A program made the translations under genes and the position numbers. A stretch of 42,190 nucleotides of DNA from JAUIAI01 sp049680625. GTDB taxonomy: Bacteria; Pseudomonadota; Gammaproteobacteria; Burkholderiales; Burkholderiaceae_E. Where the stretch lies: contig JBAUID010000086.1 of assembly GCA_049680625.1 (NCBI GenBank), positions 1-42,190 of the forward strand. Direction: 5' to 3'. The notes under the pieces were generated by a model. The model was not told the DNA's origin. It did not search any database and saw only the letters and a program-made list of their open reading frames with translations. Below are positions 16,681 to 24,311 of the stretch, one piece after another (the stretch's first letter is position 1; each line of letters begins with the position of its first letter).

Positions 16681-17754
16681 ATGATGGATATGAAACTTAG
16701 CTCAAAAACTTACCCTGTGGACGATATAGCTGCCGCGCAGGAGTTTTTTCACAGCCGCCAATGGACTGATGGTCTACCGGTCGTGCCACCGACGGAAGAT
16801 GCGGTTAAAGCCTGCCTGGACTGGGCCTTGATGCCGCCCGATCACCTGGTTGGCATTGAGCCGGTACGTGAACGCCTCATTACCGCAGAGAAACTGGCCG
16901 TGAATGCGGTCATGGCCGGATGCCTGCCGATGCATTTTCCGGTGCTGGTTGCAACCATAACCGCAATGTTGCAAGAACCGTTTTTGTTGCACGGCGCCAC
17001 CGCCAGTACCGGTGGTTGTGCCGTTTTGGTGGTGATCAACGGGCCCATTCGAGACGAACTGGGCATGAGCGGGAGTTTTAACGCTCTGGGGTCCAGCGAT
17101 CGGGCCACAACCGTGATTGGCCGGGCGGTGCGTCTGGTCCTGGGCAATTTACTGGACGTACGGCCGGGGCAGGTTGATCGTTCAACTCTGGGTCATCCTG
17201 GCAAAATCAGTTATTGCATTGCCGAAGACGAGGCCAACACGCCGTGGGCGTCTCTGGCTGAAGATCGAGGTATTCCCCCTGGGGTTTCAGCAGTCACGGT
17301 GTTGTCCGCCGGGGCGCCGCGCCAGATCATGAACGAGTGGACAACCGACCCAGAGCAAATACTCGACACCTATGTGGCGGAAATCCGCGCCAGCATGCGC
17401 CACTATTCGATTTGGGGTGGTAACTACGCCATTGTTGTGCCGCCACAGTTACGCGCTCACTTTGAGAAGGCTGGCTGGTCAAAAGCTGACATTCGCCGTT
17501 ACGTGGCTGCCCATGCCCGTATAAAACGCGGCGAGTGGGCGGAATGTGGCAAGGGGGCGGTTGTTGGTGACCGGGCTGATCAGGAATATGCCGCTTTACC
17601 CGACCCGGATCATCTACTGGTGATCGCAGCCGGTGGCCCTGCCGGTGGATTTGGTGCGGTCATTCCACCGTGGCTGGGGCCAAAAAGCAAAGCCGTCACG
17701 ATGGCCATTGGTGCCTGTGTTGATTGTGAACCGCTGCCCTCGGCCCGCAACTGA
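16681..17754 (+). CDS. Conserved hypothetical protein paired with the UGSC selenoprotein
   Basis: A 357-residue, apparently soluble protein that I cannot place in a named enzyme family. Visible features are WTDGLPVVPPT near the N-terminus, a Gly/Ala-rich HGATASTGGCAVLVVINGP segment in the middle, a YSIWGGNYAIVVPP stretch, and Cys-rich ends (AECGKGA, ACVDCEP). The conserved-looking motifs suggest an enzyme. It lies 69 nt before the UGSC selenoprotein on the same strand and opens the divergent cluster opposite selA, so a joint role is likely but inferred. Met1, Met2 or Met4 could be the start; GGAG is about 13 nt upstream of the first. Confidence 0.75.
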   Translation: MMDMKLSSKTYPVDDIAAAQEFFHSRQWTDGLPVVPPTEDAVKACLDWALMPPDHLVGIEPVRERLITAEKLAVNAVMAGCLPMHFPVLVATITAMLQEPFLLHGATASTGGCAVLVVINGPIRDELGMSGSFNALGSSDRATTVIGRAVRLVLGNLLDVRPGQVDRSTLGHPGKISYCIAEDEANTPWASLAEDRGIPPGVSAVTVLSAGAPRQIMNEWTTDPEQILDTYVAEIRASMRHYSIWGGNYAIVVPPQLRAHFEKAGWSKADIRRYVAAHARIKRGEWAECGKGAVVGDRADQEYAALPDPDHLLVIAAGGPAGGFGAVIPPWLGPKSKAVTMAIGACVDCEPLPSARN

Positions 17755-17823
17755 ATATGATTGCCGGGCAGCAGAACAATACGGCTTGCTAAAAACTGAA
17801 ATGTACGTAAAGGAAATAAATCA

Positions 17824-18354
17824 GTGACAAATCTAATGGTATTGGATCCAACCCACGAGGCGGATGCGGCCGATTTTGTTTTGCCCGAGCGCCTCAAAAC
17901 CCTGACGGGCAAGTCGATTGGTTTTGTCTCCAATGGCAAACAAGGTACCGGCCGTTTTTTCGACGCACTTGAGCTCGAGCTGGTCAGGCTTGGGGTGTCC
18001 AGGGTCGTACGACTGACCAAGAGTAATTACAGCGCACCTGCCGAGTCGGACGTAATGGCACAGGCGGCGCAATGTGATGCGCTAGTCGCCGGGGTGGGTG
18101 ACTGAGGCAGTTGTTCGTCGTGCAGTTTGCATGACGCGATTACCGGTGAAAAGCTGGGCGTGCCATCAGTTGGCATTATGACTACTCAGTTCGTTAGTGC
18201 GGCGCAGTTAATGTCACGGGTATTGGGTTGTGACGGCTATCGTTTCCTGACAATAGAGCACCCGATCAGCAGCGCATCCACAGAAGTCTTGCAGGAACGG
18301 GCAAAGAAGGCAGCACTTGAATGTCAGTCGATTTTGTTGGGACGTGTCCCATAA
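17824..18354 (+). CDS. UGSC-motif selenoprotein with in-frame UGA (Sec94)
   Basis: Reading through the in-frame TGA at 18103-18105 as selenocysteine gives one 176-residue protein. The sequence across it is GVGD-U-GSCSSCS-LHDA, matching the motif that names the UGSC family of (seleno)proteins. U94 and C97 form a likely redox pair. Both halves are coherent: ILDPT-like VLDPTHEAD and GKSIGFVSNGK at the N-terminus; HDAI, GVPSVGIMTTQF and EHPISSAS after the Sec. A SECIS-like hairpin starts just after the TGA, and selA, selB and selC are adjacent. Translation starts at GTG (AGGA 10 nt upstream); ATG at 17836 is an alternative. Standard annotation would give a 93-residue fragment plus a second small ORF. 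The catalysed reaction is not established. Confidence 0.92.
18106..18137 (+). promoter_or_regulatory. Bacterial SECIS element
   Basis: Directly after the Sec UGA, GTCGTGCA (18117-18124) pairs with TGCATGAC (18128-18135), giving 8 bp including one G-U, closed by a GUU loop (18125-18127). The apical loop starts with G and lies 19 nt beyond the UGA. Both fit what is known of bacterial SECIS hairpins, which sit inside the coding region and are bound by SelB. Confidence 0.85.
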
Positions 18355-18454
18355 TTGCCTAACATTCCTGGTGCTTAGCAAGTCTTGGAATAATTGCGTT
18401 TAATTGAAGTTGTTTAACTAAGAAATTGTTTTAACGTTTGGCCGGAGATAAAGT

Positions 18455-19006
18455 TTGAACAAGAAAAAAGTGGCTAATCCAACACAAGCCGCCGTTGACT
18501 GGCATCAGGATATTTTCAATGTCCTGACTGCGCTGGATATCACGGTAGTTGCCCATGTGCCGGACGCGGGTCATGGTCCGCTGATTACCCGTTGCGAAGC
18601 TAGCAAGAGTATTGATGTCGTGTCACTGACAACCGAGCAAGATGGCGTTGGCGTTATAAGCGGGGCCTGGGCCGGTGGCCGAAAAGGTGTGTTGTTGATG
18701 CAATCTAGCGGGGTCGGCAACTGTATTAATGCCTTGGCTCTGCCGGCGATTTGTCGCATCCCCTTCCTGACGATCGTGTCGATGCGAGGCGAATGGGGTG
18801 AATTTATTCCGTGGCAGATTCCCATGGGGCAGGGCACGCCAAAAGTGCTTGAGGCAATGGACGTGCGGGTGTTCCGAGCCGACTATCAGAATGAAGTGGG
18901 AATGACGGTAGAAGCTGCGGCCAATCTTGCGTTCAACACCCGGCAATCCGCCGCCGTCTTGCTGTCGCAGAAGATGATTGGCGCCAAACAATTTCAGGAG
19001 GGTTAA
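18455..19006 (+). CDS. ThDP-dependent decarboxylase, N-terminal (Pyr domain) subunit
   Basis: A 183-residue protein corresponding to the pyrimidine-binding domain of ThDP enzymes, as in the alpha subunits of sulfopyruvate decarboxylase (ComD) and phosphonopyruvate decarboxylase-like enzymes. The catalytic Glu is probably Glu61 in TTEQDGVGVISG, and SSGVGNCINAL and ICRIPFLTIVSMRGE follow in the usual order. Translation appears to start at TTG with GGAG about 8 nt upstream. The C-terminal half is encoded by the next gene, 3 nt downstream. The 100-base gap 18355-18454 before it is AT-rich and may hold a promoter. Substrate not predictable. Confidence 0.83.
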   Translation: MNKKKVANPTQAAVDWHQDIFNVLTALDITVVAHVPDAGHGPLITRCEASKSIDVVSLTTEQDGVGVISGAWAGGRKGVLLMQSSGVGNCINALALPAICRIPFLTIVSMRGEWGEFIPWQIPMGQGTPKVLEAMDVRVFRADYQNEVGMTVEAAANLAFNTRQSAAVLLSQKMIGAKQFQEG

Positions 19007-19009
19007 GTC

Positions 19010-19585
19010 ATGGCGCGCTTAAAAAGACGGCCACTGGTCAAACAACTGCTCACCGATCGCCCGGCTAATCTGCTGGCTGTTTCGAGTCTTGGCTCACCCA
19101 CCTGGGACTTAACCGCATCAGGTGATGATCCACGCAATTTTTGTTTCATTGGCGCTATGGGCCAGGCGGCACCTTTTGCCCTTGGGTTGGCCATAGCGCA
19201 ACCGGAGAAACGCGTTGTTTTGTTTGCCGGTGACGGGGAAACTCTAATGGCACTGGGGGCGCTGGCCACGATTGCCAACCAGGCACCACCGAACCTGACC
19301 ATTGTGGTGCTCGATAACGAGTCATACGTCGAAACCGGCAGCCAACCGACTGCAACAGCGGGCAAGACTAATCTGGAAGCAGTTGCGGCCGGTTGTGGTT
19401 TTGAAGTGTCGCGGACCATCACAAAGGCTGACGAAGTGGATAGTTTGCGTGCGTTAATTGTGAGTGGTCCAGGCCCCAATTTTGTTAACGTCAAAATTGA
19501 TGCGGAAAACCTGCCACTGGCCTTTCCGCATTCGTTTGATGGTGCCACTGCAATTAATCGGTTTCGCACCGCTGCGACCAGCTGA
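19010..19585 (+). CDS. ThDP-dependent decarboxylase, C-terminal (PP domain) subunit
   Basis: A 191-residue protein forming the pyrophosphate-binding half of a split ThDP enzyme (ComE-like). The Mg-ThDP motif is clear: GDGE at 74-77 and Asn103 in LDNESYVETG. GAMGQAAPFALGLA near 48-61 is also typical. AGGAGGG lies 6 nt upstream of ATG, inside the end of the alpha gene. With the preceding subunit it probably makes an alpha/beta decarboxylase acting on a 2-oxo acid. Its stop overlaps the CoA-transferase start (TGATG), so all three should be coupled. Confidence 0.85.
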   Translation: MARLKRRPLVKQLLTDRPANLLAVSSLGSPTWDLTASGDDPRNFCFIGAMGQAAPFALGLAIAQPEKRVVLFAGDGETLMALGALATIANQAPPNLTIVVLDNESYVETGSQPTATAGKTNLEAVAAGCGFEVSRTITKADEVDSLRALIVSGPGPNFVNVKIDAENLPLAFPHSFDGATAINRFRTAATS

Positions 19586-20820
19586 TGACCAACGGGCGGG
19601 GGCCATTGTCCGACTTGCTGGTCCTTGACCTCACCCGTTATTTGTCGGGCCCGTATTGCACATTACAACTGGCTGGCATGGGGGCCAGAGTGATAAAGGT
19701 CGATCACCCGGTTACTGGTGATCCGACGGTGAACGCACCACCGTTTGCTGGCCCGGATGGACCTTCGTTGCAGCAAACCCCGGACTCCCTGGGTCTGGCC
19801 TACCTGAAGCGCCAGCGCGGTAAAGAATCAATTACGATTGATTTGAAACACGCAAAAGGCGCCAAGCTTTTGCGAGATTTAGCCCAACATGCGGATGTTG
19901 TTGTTGAAAATTTTCGCCCCGGTGTCGCAAGACGCCTGGGTATCGACTACTCACAATTAAAACTTGTGAACCCCGGCATCGTTTACTGTGCCATTACCGG
20001 TTATGGACAGACCGGGCCTGAAGCCCAATTGAAGTCATACGACTTAATGGCCCAGGCGGCAGCGGGCCTGATGGCAATTACCGGTGAGGCTAATGGCAGG
20101 CCAATGAAAGCCGGCTCACCAATGGCGGACACAATTGCCGGCACCTGGGGGGCCTTGTCCATTCTGGCTGCATTGCACGAAAAAAAACTTTCGGGTGTGG
20201 GGCAGTCGATCGATGTTTCTATGCAGGACTGCCTGTTTTCGATGATGATGGATGAGCCACTCGATTGTTACGAACAACTCGGGCAGGTCGAACGGGTCGG
20301 GAACCGGGTCATGCGTTTCTCGCCGTTCAATGCGTATCAAAGTGCTGATGGTTGGCTGGTTATCGGATCTGTCGGGGATAAGGACTGGTCGGCGCTCTGT
20401 CAACTGATTGGTCAGCCGGCCCTGGCCGATGACAGTAATTATTCACGGGTTAGCTGGCGAATCGAAAACAACGATGCGGTCGACCAGGTGATTGGTGACT
20501 GGGTCAAAAGCCATACAACCGACGACGCGATTGAACAGCTGCGGACCGCTGATATTGCGTGTAGCGCCGTAAGAACACCGGGACAGGCGATCAATTCAGA
20601 ACATCTCAACAAACGCAATATGGTGAAACCACTCTTGATGCCTGATGGTCGGGCAACCGGGGTGATTGCACCGGATATGCCGTTTCGCATGAGTCGTTCT
20701 GCTGTTGGTCATCATCGGACGGCCCCCGTGCCGGGCACTAACACTACAAATGTTTTGTCAGAGTTTCTTGGTTTGGACAATCGCGCGTTAGACGGCTTGC
20801 GCAGTGATGGCGTAATTTAG
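19585..20820 (+). CDS. Family III CoA-transferase (CaiB/BaiF)
   Basis: A 411-residue CaiB/BaiF-type CoA-transferase, an enzyme that moves CoA between organic acids. The N-terminal VLDLTRYLSGPYC, GARVIKVDHP, VVENFRPG, and the catalytic Asp153 in SYDLMAQAAAG are all present; length is standard. It starts at an ATG that shares a base with the preceding stop, placing it in the same operon as the ThDP subunits and probably the UGSC selenoprotein. Its end overlaps the convergent CobW gene by 4 nt. The acid it activates is unknown; the decarboxylase upstream suggests a 2-oxo acid pathway. Confidence 0.92.
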   Translation: MTNGRGPLSDLLVLDLTRYLSGPYCTLQLAGMGARVIKVDHPVTGDPTVNAPPFAGPDGPSLQQTPDSLGLAYLKRQRGKESITIDLKHAKGAKLLRDLAQHADVVVENFRPGVARRLGIDYSQLKLVNPGIVYCAITGYGQTGPEAQLKSYDLMAQAAAGLMAITGEANGRPMKAGSPMADTIAGTWGALSILAALHEKKLSGVGQSIDVSMQDCLFSMMMDEPLDCYEQLGQVERVGNRVMRFSPFNAYQSADGWLVIGSVGDKDWSALCQLIGQPALADDSNYSRVSWRIENNDAVDQVIGDWVKSHTTDDAIEQLRTADIACSAVRTPGQAINSEHLNKRNMVKPLLMPDGRATGVIAPDMPFRMSRSAVGHHRTAPVPGTNTTNVLSEFLGLDNRALDGLRSDGVI

Positions 20821-21857
20821 GTACCGAGGCCTTGCACTTCCAGTTCGATCGTGTCCAGTAGCAATTGTAACCATGGCTTCGAAAGCCTGCGCCCAATCAG
20901 CACCAGGCGGGTATCGTGGTTTTCGTCTGGCCATTGATCCAGCCATTGCAGTGGGTACAGGATATGGCCGATGCCATGAATGACAGCGGGACGGTGGCTG
21001 TCTTCCTGCAGGCTGACGATGCCTTTAATGCGCAACAATCGATCACCGCAATGCTCGGCAAGTGCCTGCAGGAACAAGGTGAGCCCGACGGCACTGATCG
21101 CCTGGCTGCGTTGCAGGACAAGAGAGTCAAACTCACGATGGTGGCGATTAACCCTACGACTTGCTCCTGCGTAGGCTGATGAAAAAACTCCGAGGGCGCC
21201 TTTGTTACGACCACTAAGCGCACCGTTGTTATAGTCTGGCCCGGCGAATACTGGTTTGGGATCCCGCCAAACGCTGGCCGCATTGAACACGTGTACAGAC
21301 GGGTCAGTCACAAATGGGTTCAGATTAGAACTCAGCAGTGCATCGAGATCGATCGTCTCGTCGTTGTCAGCCAGTAAATCAGTTTTGGTAACAATGATTC
21401 GATCCGCCAGAGCCAGCTGACGGGCCGCTTGCGGGTACGCGTTCAGGTCTCCGTGCGGTTGTGTGCAATCCAGCGTTGTCACGATATGCTCAAGGTAGTA
21501 ATCACCGCGCAGCGCCTGGCGATTGAGTAAGGCGTGGCAAATTGCGCCCGGGTCAGCCATGCCGCTGGTTTCAATGATCACTCGCTCAAAACTACCCACT
21601 TCCCCTGCGGCCCGTTTTGCGTCCAGGTGGTTGAGGGTGTCGATCAAGTCGTCACGCACAACGCAACACAAGCAGCCGGTGGTCAGACGGACAACCGAGT
21701 CTTTGCTGGCCTGTACCAGGAAATGGTCCAGGCCTATATCGCCAAACTCGTTAATGATAACCGCACTGTTCGACAAGGCCGGTGTCTTTAGCCAGTGGGC
21801 CAGTAACGTGGTTTTACCACTGCCTAAAAATCCGGTTAATACTGTTACCGGGGTCAT
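20817..21857 (-). CDS. CobW/COG0523-type P-loop GTPase (metallochaperone-like)
   Basis: A 346-residue G3E-family GTPase. Walker A is GFLGSGKTT (9-17), and INEFGD (35-40), the metal-binding GCLCC (61-65), ETSG (96-99) and a TKTD base-recognition motif are present, with a CobW C-terminal domain. Members load metals such as Zn or Co into client enzymes. It overlaps the preceding small gene by ATGA and closes the hydantoinase operon, so the metal-dependent dihydropyrimidinase encoded two genes upstream is a natural client (inference). No His-rich metal-storage stretch is present between the domains. Confidence 0.88.
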   Translation of the reverse strand: MTPVTVLTGFLGSGKTTLLAHWLKTPALSNSAVIINEFGDIGLDHFLVQASKDSVVRLTTGCLCCVVRDDLIDTLNHLDAKRAAGEVGSFERVIIETSGMADPGAICHALLNRQALRGDYYLEHIVTTLDCTQPHGDLNAYPQAARQLALADRIIVTKTDLLADNDETIDLDALLSSNLNPFVTDPSVHVFNAASVWRDPKPVFAGPDYNNGALSGRNKGALGVFSSAYAGASRRVNRHHREFDSLVLQRSQAISAVGLTLFLQALAEHCGDRLLRIKGIVSLQEDSHRPAVIHGIGHILYPLQWLDQWPDENHDTRLVLIGRRLSKPWLQLLLDTIELEVQGLGT

Positions 21858-22177
21858 GAATTTTTTGCTGTGGGCTGGCTGCCAACTCGCAGGGTTGCCG
21901 GCTCGAAGGTGTCATCCAGACGGGCTCGAATCGTTGATAACAAGCCGGTTACCGATGCAGCCGTATGCCGGCGCGTGCCATCATGAATAAGCCAGCGAAA
22001 TGGCAGGCCGGATGGTGCGGGCTGAATTGTGTAGACGGTGTGCTCGTGCTCCAGCAGCCAACCATCAGGATTTTGTTGCAGAGTTGCATTGGATTGCCAT
22101 TCGTTCAGGCTTAACCGTAGCAACTGATCAAGGGCGAGACGCAGGTCTTGCTGCAACGTCGAATTCTCAGCGTCCAA
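21854..22177 (-). CDS. Small hypothetical protein of the hydantoinase operon
   Basis: A 107-residue protein of unknown family, with a helical N-terminus (LQQDLRLALDQLLRLSLNEW) and beta-like segments after it (WLLEHEHTVYTIQP, FRWLIHDGTRRHTA). No signal peptide or membrane segment is seen. It begins at a TTG that overlaps the dihydropyrimidinase stop by 11 nt, and its end overlaps the CobW start by 4 nt. That tight packing is the main reason to call it a real gene. The start codon is uncertain; no good ribosome site is visible. Confidence 0.65.
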   Translation of the reverse strand: MDAENSTLQQDLRLALDQLLRLSLNEWQSNATLQQNPDGWLLEHEHTVYTIQPAPSGLPFRWLIHDGTRRHTAASVTGLLSTIRARLDDTFEPATLRVGSQPTAKNS

Positions 22178-23609
22178 GTGACGGCCCGCGGCGTATCGAC
22201 TCCGGGATGGTTCTTTTCAGGTACTGACCGTCCGACGGCAGGCCAAAGAATTTCCCCTGATGCACCATCAGCTTACCCCGGAGCAAAGTGGTTTCCGGCC
22301 AGGCGTTTATCTCATGGCCTTCCCAGGGCGTGTAGTCAGTCTCATGCAGATCGGTGGCGCGAATTAAGCCGCGTCGCGATGGGTCCAGGATGGTGATATC
22401 GGCATCACTGTCCGGAGCAATGACGCCTTTACGCGGGTACATTCCCATGAGTTTAGCGGCGTTGGTTGAGACCAGGTCTACATATTGAGGCAACGAATAA
22501 CCACGCCGGGTCACCATTTCGGTATACATCACGGCCAGGCGTGGCTCCACTCCGGAGTTTCCGCCGGTGGTGTCGTCTATGCGCTTGCCTGTGGTTTTTT
22601 CGCGTAGCGTGCAACACAATTCGTCTGTAGCCACACTGCTGATACTGCCGTCGACAGTGCCGTCCCATAAAGCTTGTTGGTCTTCGGGGCCTTTGAGTGA
22701 CGGATAGGTATGGTAAATCTGACCATTGGGTTTTTTGTAATCGTCAGCGTTGTACATCATGTACTGATGAAGGGTCTCTCCGTAAACTGGCTGACCCTGT
22801 GCCCGTGCTTCGCGAATCGCTGCAACACCAGTCGCGGCGCTAACATGCATCATGTACAAGGCGGTTCCGGGTACGCTTTTGGCCAGACGGATAATTCGCC
22901 TGAAACTCAGGTCTTCTGACAGTGAGTTGTGAACCTCCGCCAGATTCTCATAACTGGTTCGGCCCTCGCGGATCAGCTTGTCGTACATATGCATGACGAT
23001 GTCGTTGTCTTCGGCGTGGATAACGCCGATGCCGCCGTGCGCAGCCAGCACCTGAAATGCTTCCCAGATATCGCCATAGTCAATCATCCGCCCCGATCGC
23101 CCGGGCAGTATATTTGTTGTGAATATTTTCAGACTCGGATAACCCGCCTGGATTGCTTCGGCAATTTCGTGGCCAAAATCCGGTGGTGGATCACTATGCA
23201 GCATGATGTGATAAGCCCAATCACAATAACTGCGGCCAACAAAGTGGGCGTCGCGGTTTTCAATTGCTTGTTGCAGCGATGCGCCGTCGCGCCAGTAGTA
23301 GGCAAAGTCAATCAGGCTGGTTGTGCCACCAAACAAGGCGGCACGGCCAACTTGCTCAGGGCCGGCGGTAATCATATTGGTGCCGTCGGGCATCACCCAG
23401 GGGTGATGCATGTGCACATGGGGGTCGATGCCACCGGGAATCACAATGCGGCCGGTCGCGTCAATAATCTGGTTGGCGCTGGCTTGCGAGAGCAGGCCAC
23501 CGCTGGCAACGACGGCAATTTTCTCGCCAATTATGCCGATATCAGCTTTGACGACTCCGTCCGGGCGTACAACGTCGCCACCTTGAATCAATACATCAAA
23601 ATGACTCAT
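22167..23609 (-). CDS. hydA: Dihydropyrimidinase / hydantoinase
   Basis: A 480-residue cyclic amidohydrolase that opens dihydropyrimidines or 5-substituted hydantoins to N-carbamoyl amino acids. The binuclear metal site is visible: HVH at 64-66, the lysine to be carboxylated in SLKIFTT (Lys161), IHAE (His198), a later MMHVSAA histidine and the metal-binding Asp in VATDELC. The usual GTDHCPF-like segment is changed to ATDELCC, suggesting an altered substrate pocket. The next step is encoded in the same operon by an N-carbamoyl-D-amino-acid hydrolase, which makes a D-hydantoinase-like role plausible. Confidence 0.88.
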   Translation of the reverse strand: MSHFDVLIQGGDVVRPDGVVKADIGIIGEKIAVVASGGLLSQASANQIIDATGRIVIPGGIDPHVHMHHPWVMPDGTNMITAGPEQVGRAALFGGTTSLIDFAYYWRDGASLQQAIENRDAHFVGRSYCDWAYHIMLHSDPPPDFGHEIAEAIQAGYPSLKIFTTNILPGRSGRMIDYGDIWEAFQVLAAHGGIGVIHAEDNDIVMHMYDKLIREGRTSYENLAEVHNSLSEDLSFRRIIRLAKSVPGTALYMMHVSAATGVAAIREARAQGQPVYGETLHQYMMYNADDYKKPNGQIYHTYPSLKGPEDQQALWDGTVDGSISSVATDELCCTLREKTTGKRIDDTTGGNSGVEPRLAVMYTEMVTRRGYSLPQYVDLVSTNAAKLMGMYPRKGVIAPDSDADITILDPSRRGLIRATDLHETDYTPWEGHEINAWPETTLLRGKLMVHQGKFFGLPSDGQYLKRTIPESIRRGPSLGR

Positions 23610-23645
23610 GTTTGTCCTGTTTCGTTGGGCAGAATAATTAACAGC

Positions 23646-24311
23646 TCATCGGGTGTTCATGCGTTCAGAGAATTGTGCAAAAGACTCCCGTGCCATAGAA
23701 AAAATATCACCCTGGCGACTATACAAGTCTCCAAACAAACGGCCAACCGGGTGGTAGCGGCTAAAGTCAACATGGAAGTTGCTGCTGTCCAGTAAACCAG
23801 GGCGGGCATGAACCCGCAAAGGTTCGCCAACCAACAATTCGCGCCCCGGGCCAAAGGCCATCGACACCTGCCGAGTACATTCGAAGGCAAACGGTGCATC
23901 GCTCAGCCGGGGAGGGGCAATGCTGACTGATGGAGTTGTTGCCAGATCAATCGCGTCGATTTCGCTTGCCTCTGCAGGAAAATCTATTGCCGTGTCATTC
24001 ATCGACTGGGCTAGGGGTTCGTCACACAGATTGATAACAAACTCACCGGTATCGTGGATGTTACGGGTCGTGTCTTTGAGACGACCATCGGCATGATGCT
24101 GTAAGCCGACAACAACCAGCGGCGGATCTTCAGAAAATACGTTGAAGAAACTGAATGGTGCGGCGTTGACGACCCCCTGCCGGCTGACCGTGGTGATCCA
24201 GGCAATAGGCCTGGGGACAATCACCCCACAAAGAATTTTGTATCGGTCGCTCGGTGCAAGAGTTGACAGCAGGATATCAACTGAGGTTTCGTCTGCTGGC
24301 ATTGATGTCAC
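23646..24311 (-). CDS. Flavin reductase-like FMN-binding split-barrel protein
   Basis: A 221-residue protein of the flavin reductase-like family. Typical segments are KILCGVIVPRPIAWITTVS, NAAPFSFFNVFSEDPPLVVV, and a later FAFECTRQV. Such proteins bind FMN and reduce flavin with NAD(P)H, or act as stand-alone oxidoreductases. The start is GTG, overlapping the N-carbamoylase stop as GTGA; ATG three codons later is an alternative. It lies between the carbamoylase and dihydropyrimidinase genes. A role in oxidising or reducing the heterocycle is possible, but no monooxygenase partner such as RutA is encoded here. Confidence 0.87.
   Translation of the reverse strand: MTSMPADETSVDILLSTLAPSDRYKILCGVIVPRPIAWITTVSRQGVVNAAPFSFFNVFSEDPPLVVVGLQHHADGRLKDTTRNIHDTGEFVINLCDEPLAQSMNDTAIDFPAEASEIDAIDLATTPSVSIAPPRLSDAPFAFECTRQVSMAFGPGRELLVGEPLRVHARPGLLDSSNFHVDFSRYHPVGRLFGDLYSRQGDIFSMARESFAQFSERMNTR

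Noticed and set aside
17824..18105. A separate 93-residue protein, or a pseudogene broken by a stop
   Set aside because: The stop is a TGA at the Sec position of a UGSC motif, the frame continues intact to 18354, a SECIS-like hairpin follows and selA/selB/selC are adjacent.
18127..18354. A separate small gene of 75 codons
   Set aside because: It is the in-frame second half of the selenoprotein and has no ribosome binding site of its own.
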